Of a stretch of 22,651 nucleotides of DNA, positions 1 through 9,212 are shown piece by piece (the first letter of the stretch is position 1; every line of letters begins with the position of its first letter). The position numbers were made by a program, and so were the translations under genes. The notes under the pieces were generated by a model. It was given only the letters and a program-made list of their open reading frames with translations, did not search any database and had not been told where the DNA came from. The DNA is from Stephanodiscus triporus (taxonomy: Eukaryota; Bacillariophyta; Thalassiosirophyceae; Thalassiosirales; Thalassiosiraceae), in assembly GCA_036939755.1 (NCBI GenBank), contig JALLAZ010000119.1, forward strand, positions 1 to 22,651. Direction: 5' to 3'.

Positions 1-52
1 AGTCCGTGTGATTGGGTACACAAAAGTGTACCCAAAGCCCGAAGATAATACC
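1..52. repeat. 52-bp dispersed repeat, copy 1 (edge of window)
   Basis: This segment matches 1550-1601 at 47 of 52 positions in the same orientation. It contains a perfect 10-bp inverted repeat (12-21 with 26-35) around an AAAA loop, so a hairpin is possible. Similarity to copy 2 stops sharply at 52. The left end is cut by the window, so the full unit may be longer. It could be the end of a small non-autonomous mobile element, but no coding capacity or target-site duplication can be shown. Confidence 0.7.
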
Positions 53-223
53 TTAACCCGGGTTTAGGTACACTCTACGCGTGTCTCCAGTATGCTCGGG
101 TACACTTTTTAGTACCTAAACCCGCTGGTATGTCATACTTTCGGTGTCACTCGCTTAGCGTGGCCGCTAGATAAATTGTTGGTATAAACATACTTTTGGG
201 TTTAGGTACTCGAAAGTGTACCC
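22..223. repeat. nested palindromic motif cluster
   Basis: Two short motifs recur in both orientations. The 13-mer at 59-71 (core GGGTTTAGGTAC) has its perfect reverse complement at 112-124, and the core occurs again directly at 198-209. AAAAGTGTACCC at 22-33 has its reverse complement at 98-109, and a near copy lies at 212-223. This resembles a MITE-like or satellite-like structure rather than coding DNA. No gene is visible in 1-411. Confidence 0.6.
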
Positions 224-411
224 TAGAAATTCCTACGTAGGTAGAACGTGCACCGTGACTATTTCTAGGGTGGCGGGAAGTCCGTGATTAGAGGTAGTAC
301 GATAGGGTAAGTACCATACGATACGACTCTTTATTTTAGACTGCGAGGAAACATTCTCGCCAAACACAAAAAATATCTCATCTCAACACCTCGCCGGCCG
401 CTTAGACCTCG

Positions 412-1297
412 ACGCCACCGTCCTCCTCGCTGCCTCGGCGAGGGAGATGGTCGGCGTCCCGTCGCCCCCGCGAGCCCGAGATCGCCATCCCGGCTGGGCC
501 GCCGCCGCCGCATGGGATGACCATCGGACGTGACAACGACGGAAGGCAGCGCGACCGCGCCACGAGATCGACGCGCGACGACCACAATGACGACGACCGC
601 GCGCTAGACCTCATCGCTGTCAGAGGAGGGCGAAATTGGATCGTCGTGCTGCCGCGAGGGACGGGACGATTGGACGACGATGACGACGACCCATCGTTAT
701 CGGGCCCACGCGCGTTCGTGAGTCGCCACCGGCGCGGGGGGGACGATGGGATCGTCTTCGTCGGGCTTGTACGAAGAGGACGTGACGGGCAACCTCGATG
801 CCAACAATGACGACAGCGATTGTCGACGATAAAATATAACGACGAAACGACGTATCTGTCAAACGTCAACCGCCGCCCCCCAGGGAGGACGACGTCGACA
901 ACAACGGGGAGTTTCTTTATCGTCCTCCGGAACTGCTCCCCTGGAGGCAAATGCACGTGTTGTGGGTCGGCGATCGGATATTTATGGCAAGGGCGCGAGC
1001 GCGCGACGACGACGACATCGACAGCGGGGGGGAGGAGGAGGACGACGATGACGACAACGATGACAATGCGGTGGGCCAGTGGACAACAGGGGAGGGGGGT
1101 ACGGCGGTCGCGGTGGACAATACGACGACATCGTTGACGTCGCCGTCGCCTGCGTGGCGGGCGCTGAGAATGTGCCGCCGTTGCTAGGAGGAGGAGGCGG
1201 CCGCACGGGCCATGGCAACGATGGCGCCACCACCCTCGTCGTTCTTGTCGTACTCGTACTCGTCATACTTTGTTGTTGTTCTTTGTATTTACTATGA
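412..1297 (+). pseudogene. frame-broken Asp/Arg-rich gene with C-terminal membrane segment
   Basis: Protein-like blocks follow one another on the plus strand but in different frames. The blocks are roughly 517-740 (contains NWIVVLPRGTGRLDDDDDD), 743-822 (GSSSSGLYEEDVTGNLDA), 823-880 (STIKYNDETTYLSNVN), 882-1095 (EFLYRPPELLPWRQMHVLWV, then an acidic run) and 1090-1297. The last block holds a hydrophobic stretch (TTLVVLVVLVLVILCCC) just before the stop and would act as a C-terminal membrane anchor. Three of the four frame changes lie at G or C runs: G7 at 736-742, C6 at 876-881 and the G-run near 1090-1101. Upstream, 412-516 is open in yet another frame, so the start is unknown. I do not recognise the family. 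It may be a decaying gene, or an intact gene whose sequence has single-base errors. The block order is inference. Confidence 0.4.
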
Positions 1298-1517
1298 TAA
1301 AAAATAAGTCTACGTTAGATAATACATTAGTTCACGTTATGCCATAATTAGTTTTGTTATAATGATAATATGTTACATCTTCACTAGCCGACGGAATAGG
1401 AAAATACCATGGTCCAAGCCAAACAGACTTGCAAATTTGGTGAGTCTCAACGGCACTCGAGATTTGAGATGGTTTCTTGCCTGCGTAGGAATGCGTTAGA
1501 TCTCCTCAGTATGGACC
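1298..1517. other. AT-rich intergenic stretch
   Basis: Base composition changes sharply after the stop at 1297, from GC-rich trinucleotide-like DNA to AT-rich DNA. No convincing gene, tRNA or conserved motif is visible here. Confidence 0.5.
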
Positions 1518-1862
1518 CTACGGGATCATGTGACCACACATGTAGATGTAGTCCATGTGATTGGGTACATAAAAGTGTACCCAAACCTCAAAGATAATAC
1601 CATCCTCTCTACGATAACCATTATCAAGAGGGCGGAAAGATAAAGCCACCAAACAAACTGGGTCTCCATGACAAAACGAATCATGTCCAGGATGTTGGAC
1701 AACCGCCCCAAAGCAACCATTAAATCCACAGCTACCTACACAGCACCTCTTCTTCTCATCAGGACATAAATAGGGTAAAAAAGTTAAGTTCTCCTCTCTA
1801 CCACTAGCCCTCTTGCCCTTATTGATCCTATCTTTCAATAGCTTGGATTTGATTGATGTCAG
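1518..1862 (-). pseudogene. Cys-rich ORF relic
   Basis: The minus strand is open for about 115 codons in moderately AT-rich DNA, which is unusual by chance. There is no ATG near the beginning of the open stretch. Residues read from about 1760 to 1655 are Cys- and Gly-rich (CPDEKKRCCVGSCGFNGCFG, followed by a HPGHDSFCHGDPVC segment), suggesting a metal-binding or disulfide-rich module. The 3' end runs through the second copy of the 52-bp repeat and stops at 1518-1520. The most likely reading is a fragment of a transposable-element protein or of a decayed gene. I do not recognise a family. Confidence 0.25.
1550..1601. repeat. 52-bp dispersed repeat, copy 2
   Basis: Same orientation as 1-52 with five substitutions. 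The hairpin core is kept with one mismatch (1561-1570 against 1575-1584). Flanks on both sides differ from those of copy 1, so both ends of the shared block are defined here. The five differences read mostly as amino acid changes in the overlapping minus-strand ORF, which argues against selection on that reading frame. Confidence 0.7.
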
Positions 1863-2404
1863 GCATTCTTTTCAAATTCCTAGTATGCCTAACATTTTCA
1901 CTGGGAAATTTTGTTGAAGTCCAACTTGAAGAATCTCTCTCTCTACTCGAGAAGAATGGTATTGCCTTGAGTGAGCTTGGAGGTAGGTCAACTCTCAAAA
2001 TAGGAAAAGTCTGTCATGGGGATCCAGGGTGGAGAACAACATCCCAGCAAGAATTTTGGTAGCCTAATTGGTCGCAATTTCTCACTGGTATGCTGTCTAC
2101 CTAGGCTTCTGGTGACTGAACCAATGAACGGAAGACGTAGATAGTACTTAGTATTTACAGAGAATAAGGGCGAAAAATAAAAAAGAGGCTCGGGGGTCTC
2201 GTGATCATTCTCTTCGCCAAATCTCTATTCCACAGCCCTTCGGTTGACCCCCAAAGTTCAGAAACAAAAAATTAATTTCTCATTCGCACACTTGTTTTCT
2301 GGTAGCTTTGTCAGTTTTGGGGGGGATGTTCCCTCCCCCCCCTCTAAGAGATTCCCTTTATCGGACGATAGGGAAATGGTTCAGTAGTGCTCGGTAAATG
2401 TAAT
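1863..2404. other. intergenic region downstream of AtpC
   Basis: A 69-codon plus-strand ORF (1856-2062) is the only open stretch. It has no recognisable features. The rest is AT-rich with G/C homopolymers near 2320-2342. The part next to 2405 must contain the 3' UTR and polyadenylation region of the minus-strand AtpC gene, but no signal stands out. Confidence 0.4.
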
Positions 2405-3523
2405 TTATCCCTCGAGCGCGGCGGCTCCCGAGACGATCTCCAAAATCTCTGCCGTGACGGCCGCCTGACGCGCCCTGTTGTACTCCTGACTCAGGCGCTT
2501 GGCCAGTGCGCCGGCGTTGTCGCTCGCGCTCTGCATGCTCTGCATGCGCGCGGCCAGCTCGGAAGCGACCGACTCCTGGAGGGTCCTAAGGATCTGCCCG
2601 TTCAGGTACAGGGGCAGGATGGAATTGACGATCTGGAGGGGATCCTGCTCGAAGATCATGTCGTTGGGGAAATCCTGCGGCTCGGCGACCCCGACCTCCT
2701 TCCGCTCGACGCTGAAGTCGCCGCCGGACGAGGTGAGTTGGAAGACCTCGTCGCCCTGCTGGGAGATCTCGGAGGCGGAGAAGGGCACGAGGGTGCGAAC
2801 GGAGGGGGTGGAGGCGATGAGGGACACGAACTTGGTGTAAAGGAGCTCGACGGCGTCGGTCTCCCCCGACAGGAAGGAGTTGATGATCTCCTCGCTGATG
2901 GCCAGGGCCTGCTTGGAGTTGGGGTTCTGGCCGCACTCGAAGATCTTGCGGATGGGGTAATCCCTGCGCTTGAAGTACGTCGATCCCTTCTTCCCGATGA
3001 GGATCATGTCGGAGTCGACCCCGGCCTCCTTGAGTGTCTTCATCCTCGCCTCGGCCTTCTTGATGATGAAGGAGTTGTACCCCCCGCAAAGTCCCCTGTC
3101 GCCGGTGATGACCACGAGCGTGACCTTGTTCACCTCGCGCTGGGTCAGCAGGGGCAGGTCGGCCGCCTCCCCCCCGAGGCGGTTGATGAGGCCGCCGAAG
3201 ACCGACTGGAGGGTCTCGGAGAACGGGCGTGTGGCGAGGACGGAATCCTGCGCGCGCCTGACCTTCGCGGCGGCGACGAGCTTCATGGCGGACGTGATCT
3301 TCTTGGTGTTGTTCACGGTCTTGATGCGATCGCGGATGGCGTTGGCCTTGCCGTCCATGACGATGGTCGCGCGGCGCGTCCTGTGGGCGACGCTCCCGGT
3401 GGATCCTGCGGCGAAGGCGTCGTCGAACGCGCCGGGACGGGCGACGCCGGTGAGCGCGCCCGGGCTGGTGGTGAAGGCGCTGGCGGTGGCAAGCGCCGCG
3501 GCGGCGACACAGAGGAATTTCAT
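2405..3523 (-). CDS. atpC: chloroplast ATP synthase gamma subunit, plastid-targeted precursor
   Basis: AtpC is the rotating central stalk of the thylakoid CF1Fo ATP synthase. The 372-residue product shows the family's conserved parts: the N-terminal helix (AIRDRIKTVNNTKKITSAMK, about residues 62-81), the GDRGLCGGYN motif (141-150) and the C-terminal helix (PLYLNGQILRTLQESVASEL, 304-323), ending in ARQAAVTAEILEIV. I chose the ATG at 3523 rather than the in-frame ATG at 3607 because it gives a signal peptide with the diatom cleavage motif ATASA/F (residues 13-17). A transit peptide rich in Ala, Gly and Arg follows, up to about residue 54. There is no intron. The segment after LVPFSASEISQQ passes straight into DEVFQLTS, so the plant redox loop with its two cysteines is missing. 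Only C146 and C197 remain in the mature part. The gene is divergent from the GcvT gene. Confidence 0.95.
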   Translation of the reverse strand: MKFLCVAAAALATASAFTTSPGALTGVARPGAFDDAFAAGSTGSVAHRTRRATIVMDGKANAIRDRIKTVNNTKKITSAMKLVAAAKVRRAQDSVLATRPFSETLQSVFGGLINRLGGEAADLPLLTQREVNKVTLVVITGDRGLCGGYNSFIIKKAEARMKTLKEAGVDSDMILIGKKGSTYFKRRDYPIRKIFECGQNPNSKQALAISEEIINSFLSGETDAVELLYTKFVSLIASTPSVRTLVPFSASEISQQGDEVFQLTSSGGDFSVERKEVGVAEPQDFPNDMIFEQDPLQIVNSILPLYLNGQILRTLQESVASELAARMQSMQSASDNAGALAKRLSQEYNRARQAAVTAEILEIVSGAAALEG

Positions 3524-3976
3524 GGCTATTTTATCGGGTGATATGATTAATAGGCGTCGGATTAATCCGGTGGGGCAGCGGGCTTGTGGACGACGGCCTG
3601 TGTACATACGATAGTTACCCTGGGAGAGGAGCGAGCGAGGAAGAAGATGGGGCGAAGTTGTTGATGGACGAGGAAAGCAAGGCGAATAACACGCACGAGG
3701 TCTGTTCGTGGTAGTAGGTTACTTGAACTTTCACAACGAAATCCCTCTCTTTCGTGCTTGCTGTACTGAGTGTGACGTACGCGTAGCCTTCAGTGTCTTA
3801 CTGCGGACAATGGCGGAATCATTATGCTTTCTGTGCAAAAGCTGTAAGAAGCTAGTCACATACTCAAGGCGAAGCCGTACTTCGTGGTATCGCTGAATTT
3901 GCGTGGCGATCATCCCGATTAAGAAACACTCTACGATAAAATCGCATTTTCATTATTTTTTCCGACGATCCCAACC
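3524..3976. promoter_or_regulatory. shared divergent intergenic region of atpC and the T-protein gene
   Basis: The two start codons are 453 bp apart and point away from each other, so both promoters must lie here. A TGACGT half-site occurs at 3773-3778. Such sites act as CO2/cAMP-responsive elements in some diatom promoters, but a single hexamer is weak evidence. No TATA box stands out. Sequence just before 3977 (CCAACC) is a reasonable context for the T-protein ATG. Short ORFs in this interval look like chance. Confidence 0.4.
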
Positions 3977-5415
3977 ATGCTCAAATCCCTGGCCGGCCGG
4001 CACGGCACCCTCCTCCGCCGCGGGGGCGTCAAAGCCTCCACCGAGCGATCATTCGCCGACTCTGCTTACTCCGTGTCCCTCGTCAAGACCTCGCTCTATA
4101 ACCTCCACAGGGATCTCGGGGGCGACATGGTCCCGTTCGCGGGATACGAGCTCCCGGTCCTCTACAAGTCCGGGGACAACTCCGGCGTGATGAAGGAGCA
4201 CCTGTGGTGTCGATCCGATGGGAGGGCGTCGCTCTTCGACGTGTCGCACATGGGACAGATCAAGTGGCACGGGAAGGACCGGGCGGCGTTCCTCGAGACG
4301 GTCGTCGTGGGCGACATCGCGGGCCTCGACGTGGGCTCGGGATGCCTTTCCCTCGTGACGAACGAGAACGGCGGGATAATCGACGACACTGTCATAACGA
4401 ACGCGGGCGACTACGTCTACATGGTCGTGAACGGCGCGACGAAATTCTGCGACATGAAGCACTTTCGGGAGAGGATGGCGTTGTTCGACGGGGACGTTTC
4501 GATGGAGTATCTCGGGGACGAGGTGCAGCTGCTGGCGATACAGGGACCCGGCGCGGCCGAGGCCGTGGGGAGGTTACTCCCGAGCTGGTTCGACCTATCG
4601 AAGATGGCGTTCATGAGGGGGACGGAAACGACGTTGGACGGTGTCGGCGGATGTCGCGTGACGAGGTGAGAGCGAGTTTCTCGCATCCGTCATCCGTCTC
4701 CTCCTTCAGTTAAAAAAAAAAAATCTGCCCCGCGCGGTCTTTGTTTTGCCTCTCCTTGGATATTGTTGATGAGATTTTTCCTCGAATTTCGCTCCGTGTC
4801 ATTCATCTATGTTCGTCGTTTCATTTTTCGTGAATGCATTCGCCCAGATGCGGCTACACGGGCGAGGACGGCTTCGAGTTAGCGATGCCGGCCGAGCACG
4901 CCGAGTCAATCGCGTCGAAACTGCTGTCTGACCCGACCGTCAACCCCGCCGGACTCGGCGCGCGGGACTCCCTGCGGCTGGAGGCCGGCCTGTGCCTGTA
5001 CGGGCACGACATCGACGGCACGATCAACCCGATCGAGGCGGCGCTCGCCTGGACCATGGGAGGGCCGAAGTCGCGCCGTCGCGCGGAGGGGGGATTCCTC
5101 GGGGCGGAAAGCATCCTCAAGCCGGACGGAGGCCTGGTGAAGGCGGCGAGGAAGCGGGTGGGCATCATGGGCATGAAGGCGCCGGCGCGGGAGGGCGCGG
5201 AAATATACGACGCTGCTGGGCAGAACCTGATTGGGAAGGTGACCAGCGGAACGTTTAGTCCGTGTTTGAAAGCTCCGATCGCCATGGGGTACGTGGAAAC
5301 GCCTTCGTCGAAAAAGGGGACGGAGATCAATATCAAAATACGAGGGAAGATGCAAAAGGCCGAAATCACACCGATGCCCTTCGTAGAAAGTCGCTATTAC
5401 CGCGTGCCTGTATGA
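3977..5415 (+). CDS. GCVT: glycine cleavage system T protein (aminomethyltransferase), mitochondrial
   Basis: The T protein moves the aminomethyl carbon of glycine from the H protein to tetrahydrofolate, releasing ammonia. In diatoms this mitochondrial complex handles photorespiratory glycine. There are two exons, 3977-4665 and 4848-5415, giving 418 residues, close to the usual length. The intron (4666-4847, 182 bp) has GTGAG and CCCAG ends and splits the Arg codon before CGYTGEDGFE (231-240), a family signature. Other family motifs are MVPFAGYELPV (51-61), LFDVSHM (86-92), GGIIDD (132-137, holding the conserved catalytic Asp), ARDSLRLEAGLCLYGHDID and the C-terminal MPFVESRYY. The first 30 or so residues are rich in Arg, Lys and Ser with no acidic residues before the Glu at 23, which fits a mitochondrial presequence. 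The first exon read alone would stop two bases into the intron, so splicing is required. Confidence 0.95.
4666..4847 (+). other. GCVT: intron of the T-protein gene
   Basis: Donor GTGAGAG and acceptor TTCGCCCAG. The intron is AT-richer than its exons and has a T-rich 3' half. The join restores VTR-CGYTGEDG, which matches the conserved family sequence across the junction. Confidence 0.9.
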
Positions 5416-5808
5416 GCCGGGATACGATGTTATGGAACTTTTAAAGTAAGTAATACTTTATTGGATGCAAACAAAACTGCGATTGAATCCATTTATCATA
5501 TGGTTGCTTCGAACCAAAGACTTGCCCTGTGTAGGGTGGGGCGAGTTGCCTCATCTACCATGAATCTCCCAAGGATTCCATCGATTGTTTTACAGCTCGC
5601 CACGTCGGTAGACTTCGTCTCACCTGGTTGTTGTAGGTAGTGCTGCCCGCTGGTGTCGACCGGCCTGCCAAGGAGCTTTCGACGTATGCGGCCTCCTCCT
5701 GATTAGATCGTGTCCGGATTTTTGATGGAAGGTGTTGAAGAGAGGGCCCATTGCGACGGATGTCTAGTGCGGCCAAGGCCTGTCACCATTCGGGGCGATC
5801 GACGTTGA
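5416..5808. other. degenerate intergenic DNA after the T-protein gene
   Basis: This follows the T-protein stop. Minus-strand reading shows short open stretches, for example 5555-5776, in alternating frames separated by stops. They may continue the relic at 5809-6069. No confident gene, RNA or repeat is seen. Confidence 0.35.
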
Positions 5809-6069
5809 CTACTGCCCGATCGATCTTCTCGCGTTCATCGCCGCGATCACCTGCTTGTTCCTGACGTTGTTCCATTCGGGCTGACGATGACCAAGGCAGC
5901 TAACGACGCCCATCGCCTCGACAAATTTCTTCGCGAGGTCCGGCTGTACCTTTGTCCACGTCCCGATCTTGACCATTTCCAGCCTCGACGCATATTCGGG
6001 ATCGTTGAACAAATTCGTGTGACCCCGAACACATCCGTAATCCCAATTTGTCCCGTTGAGCTTCTCGGG
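5809..6069 (-). pseudogene. protein-like ORF fragment, unknown family
   Basis: The minus strand is open for 86 residues between stop codons, starting PEKLNGTNWDYGCVRGHTNL and continuing through IGTWTKVQPDLAKKFVEAMG to a TAG. Its composition is that of a real protein: Trp, Tyr and Cys are spread through it and there is no low complexity. The only in-frame Met residues are internal, so it cannot be a complete gene. An overlapping stretch in another frame upstream (about 6070-6140, ATLEYHSIGKL) may be its displaced N-terminal part. The most likely explanation is a decayed transposable-element or duplicated host gene. No family is recognised. Confidence 0.35.
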
Positions 6070-6171
6070 TTAATTTGCCTATCGAGTGGTACTCGAGGGT
6101 GGCCAATATCGCTGCCTCCCGATGTCGCTGAGACCGCCTAAAGTGTTTTGGTTTTAGGATGGTCCACCGTA

Positions 6172-8618
6172 TCATAAATATGGGTTGGTAGTTCTGTCCT
6201 TGACATTCCAATTACGTATCTTTGCCTTCTCAATTGCAATCTCCTTCTTCTTCCGATTGATCTCCTTCTTCTTCCGTTGGTGATCTGATGCCATTGTTGG
6301 TCGAAATGTCTGTGCATGGCCAATTAAGAAAAGATGGTTAGTCCATTCGATAAGTTGGTGCTCAGGGCACTGATGAAGAGAAGCAGCATTGTCCTTACGT
6401 AGGCAGTTTTGGACGGCCTTGAATCGGCATTAGCCATGGGAGGTTTACGACCAATGCACGTCACCTCTGACTCAGGTATACACTTCTTCACACTGTTGGG
6501 TGAGCTGGCGGAACTCCTGCTTTGATCGTTCATTATCGCATCAAGGATCTGTTGCTCGTGTTCTCTATTCTCACTGTCACCCCGCATCGAGGGTGGCCGC
6601 ATAGCGTCGTTTCTCAAGGATAACTGGCCATTTGTTTTGTTAAGCTCAAATTTCAGCTCGTTCGAAATCTTCGCAAGTTTCTCATTCTCCGCTAGCAATG
6701 CCTCAATCTCATCGGTCGCCTCCTCCAGCTTCCGTATCACCTCTTTTTCTCGACTAGTGGGGTCATCGTAATCGTTGCTTCCCGAGCTTACGTTGCACAT
6801 CCTGTGCAATCTGTGATTTTCTTCTCTTAACTCGTCGGTGACCCTATGCAGTTCACGGTACTTCGGCCGCAGGAATGCGACTTCATCGTCTACGAATCCG
6901 TGGCCGTCGATGGGATCTTTCGTCTTCAATAGCAGATCCAAGTATGATCGACACTGAAACAGCTGCTGTTCGAGAGCCAAATCTGACAGCATCAATGATT
7001 TGCCAAGACCCTCTGGGTCCTTGGTTTCACCGGCAGTCTCCATTTCTTTGCGCATCATGGATAATATTGTCTTCAGGCTATTGTTCTCTTGTATAAGACC
7101 CTCGAGACTATCGCCCCCAGAATGATCTTTATTTTTATGCTGATGATGCACATGTCCTCCTTTCTTTATGTTCATCAGCTCGCTTTCTAGAAGAAAATTT
7201 TTTGACCGTAAAGTGTTACATTCATTGGAGAGTCTATCAATCATATTGGCGTTGTCGCCGTTACTGCCATGGAGATGCACAACCACTGGTTCGGATCGTG
7301 ATTTTGGCCCGTTTTTCTCAATAGCCTCGGCGAGTAACCTGCTGCTCTGTTTCATCCCATTTTCGATAAGTCTTGCATACTCTCGTCGCTCTTGTTCGAG
7401 AGAATTGATTTGTGCAATAACGGCGTTGTGCTTTCTCTCTAGGTCGTGGTTTTCCTGTCGCAACTCACGGACATGATCAGTTATCTGTTGATTGTTCCGT
7501 ACAAGTTCCTCGATTCTCTTATTCAGCCCTTCAGAGACCAAAGTAAGTTCCTTGTTTTCCTCTTTTACGTCCTCCAGCTGGCGATCTAGAAGCTGCTTGC
7601 ACGCTGACAGCTCGCCAACGCGACTCTCGTATCTTTGCTTCTCGCAGTCAAAACTGTTCGTCTTCTCCCTCTGTTTTCTGTGTTTACTCTGCAATGCCTT
7701 GTATTCCGCCTTTGACTGAGACAGCTCATTTCTCAACAAGTCATTTTCAGACTCCATCTGGTGACGAGCCTTCTTCATTTGATCATGATCTCTCGCCAGA
7801 TTCCTTGCCTCCTCTATGATCTCTGACATTTCTTCATCATTGCGTTTGCATCTATCCGAAGAAGCGTTTTCCATTTCCTTCAAATCTCGGTTGGTTTTCT
7901 CTAGGAGGACTTCTTTCTCGCTCAACAGCTTTTGCAATACAACCCTCTCCTCTAGCAGCATGGACATTTGTTCATCCCTTGCTGTACACTCAGCATCTGC
8001 AATGGCGAGACTATGTGCTATCCTTGCATCAGCGGCCACGCCAAACTTTGTGCATGCTTCATTCCAAATTTCTCCGGCGACTTCCTCCATCTTTTGGCGC
8101 ATCTCTCCCACCATTCGTAGATGCCCTTCTTCAATATCATGAATTCGACGTGTCATACTTTCTTCGATGCCTTTCATAGCAATGTCCTTTTCTTGGACGA
8201 TAGCCCCGTGTTGTGAGGTAAGCCTGCCGTGCTGGCTTTCGAGCTCCGAAGACAGTACTGCCTGGAATTCTCCACGGAGGCACACTTCTCTTGCTGTCCA
8301 CTCCTCCTCGATTTTCGAGCGTGCGGCTACGAATATCTCATCTTCTTGTTGCCGAAGTTTTTCATTCATTTCCATTTTTGCACGTTCAATGCTGGCCGAA
8401 GCATCAGATTCAGCCTGTTGAATTGCGGCTTTAATAACAAGCCCGCTCTCCAGACGTGTGCGTTCAATCTCCAGCTCCAGCGATTCCAGCACCTCCAGCA
8501 TGTGTCCTTTAACCTCATCCTCTTTCTGACGAGCGGCGTCGGCTGCAGCCTGGCGGAATCGAGCCAGCTCGGATTCTTTTTCAGATATGATCTGAGATAG
8601 CGATGAGGACATTGTCAT
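6172..8618 (-). CDS. long coiled-coil protein (unknown family)
   Basis: About 700 residues are almost continuous charged heptad-type sequence rich in Glu, Lys, Arg, Gln and Leu, as in structural or tethering coiled-coil proteins. ATG codons at 8618 and 8612 both give sensible starts (MTMSSSLSQIISEKE); anything further upstream lacks an ATG. Near the 3' end, after KTAY, a consensus donor GTAAGG begins at 6398. Using acceptor GCACAG, with a T-rich tract before it, gives an 89-bp intron (6310-6398) and a second exon 6172-6309. That exon adds 45 basic residues (TFRPTMASDHQ, then KKKEINRKKKEIAIEK), for a 785-residue protein. Read without splicing, the ORF ends at 6324 with a short hydrophobic tail (MLLLFISALSTNL) and 764 residues. 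A second acceptor at 6285-6286 would give another tail. The body is certain, the 3' end is not. No catalytic domain is seen. Confidence 0.75.
6240..6276. repeat. two-copy 16-bp direct repeat
   Basis: TCTCCTTCTTCTTCCG occurs at 6240-6255 and again at 6261-6276, a 21-bp period. On the minus strand it encodes the doubled RKKKEI unit in the proposed second exon of the coiled-coil gene. The period is a multiple of three, so the repeat keeps that frame. Confidence 0.7.
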
Positions 8619-9212
8619 AAATAACTCAACACTAAGCACTCCACAAGCAGGTTCAGGTCTCCGTAAAAAAATATTGTCTTTTTTCAACTACGTTATTTTT
8701 TGCGCGAGGGTGCGCGCACGCCATGCTGATCGGCTGTCTTGGCTTTGCCCTTCGAACCGATGAGGGCCAGCAAGCCACCTCACGTTTTGAACGTCTACCC
8801 GACAGAGACAGCAAGCCACCTCACTTAACGCTTTGAACGTGTCTCCCCAGCCGCATATTCTGCTACTGCGTCTCATCTTCTATGACGTCTCATCATCCAG
8901 TAGTGCCGGCTCCTCAACAACAGGAAACCAAACGCCAAGAGATCTTTGCTACCCAAGTGAAGGGATTTACTCCTACACAAGAAAACCCGGACCGCAATCA
9001 CATACTATTTTAATGATGTAGAAGGCCGCACATGCTCCAAATTGACACCATTTCAAGAGGTACGCAACACTTCATAGCACGGTCTGGGGCTTGATGCAAC
9101 AGCAAAATTATAAGAACTTCCTCTTGTCGAACGCCAGATCCCGCTCAATCGAATCGCCCTCGGGACAGTCCCCCTTCAGTGGAAGAAACAAGAATCATAA
9201 GAATAAAAGAGT
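8619..9212. other. intergenic region between coiled-coil and DENN genes
   Basis: This 594-bp spacer lies between two minus-strand genes and should hold the promoter of the coiled-coil gene and the 3' UTR of the DENN gene. An imperfect duplication is present: CAGCAAGCCACCTCAC at 8768-8783 and 8809-8824, each followed by a TTTGAACGT motif. A 62-codon ORF (8688-8876, minus) has no recognisable features. Confidence 0.4.

Noticed and set aside
402..956. 184-codon minus-strand ORF
   Set aside because: It overlaps the better plus-strand blocks and its product is mostly Arg/Ser/Pro, the usual translation of GAC/CGA-type repeats on the wrong strand.
2387..3541. 384-codon plus-strand ORF opposite atpC
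   Set aside because: It is the antisense shadow of a GC-rich, biased coding sequence. The minus-strand protein matches ATP synthase gamma along its whole length, and the plus-strand text is Gly/Leu/Asp-rich without any motif.
6370..6398. 29-bp intron using the first AG after the GTAAGG donor
   Set aside because: It is far shorter than the other introns here (86-182 bp). The 89-bp alternative has a T-rich tract and keeps the frame.
8688..8876. 62-codon minus-strand ORF starting with ATG
   Set aside because: Length is within chance, it overlaps a small duplication, and no homolog-like feature is seen.
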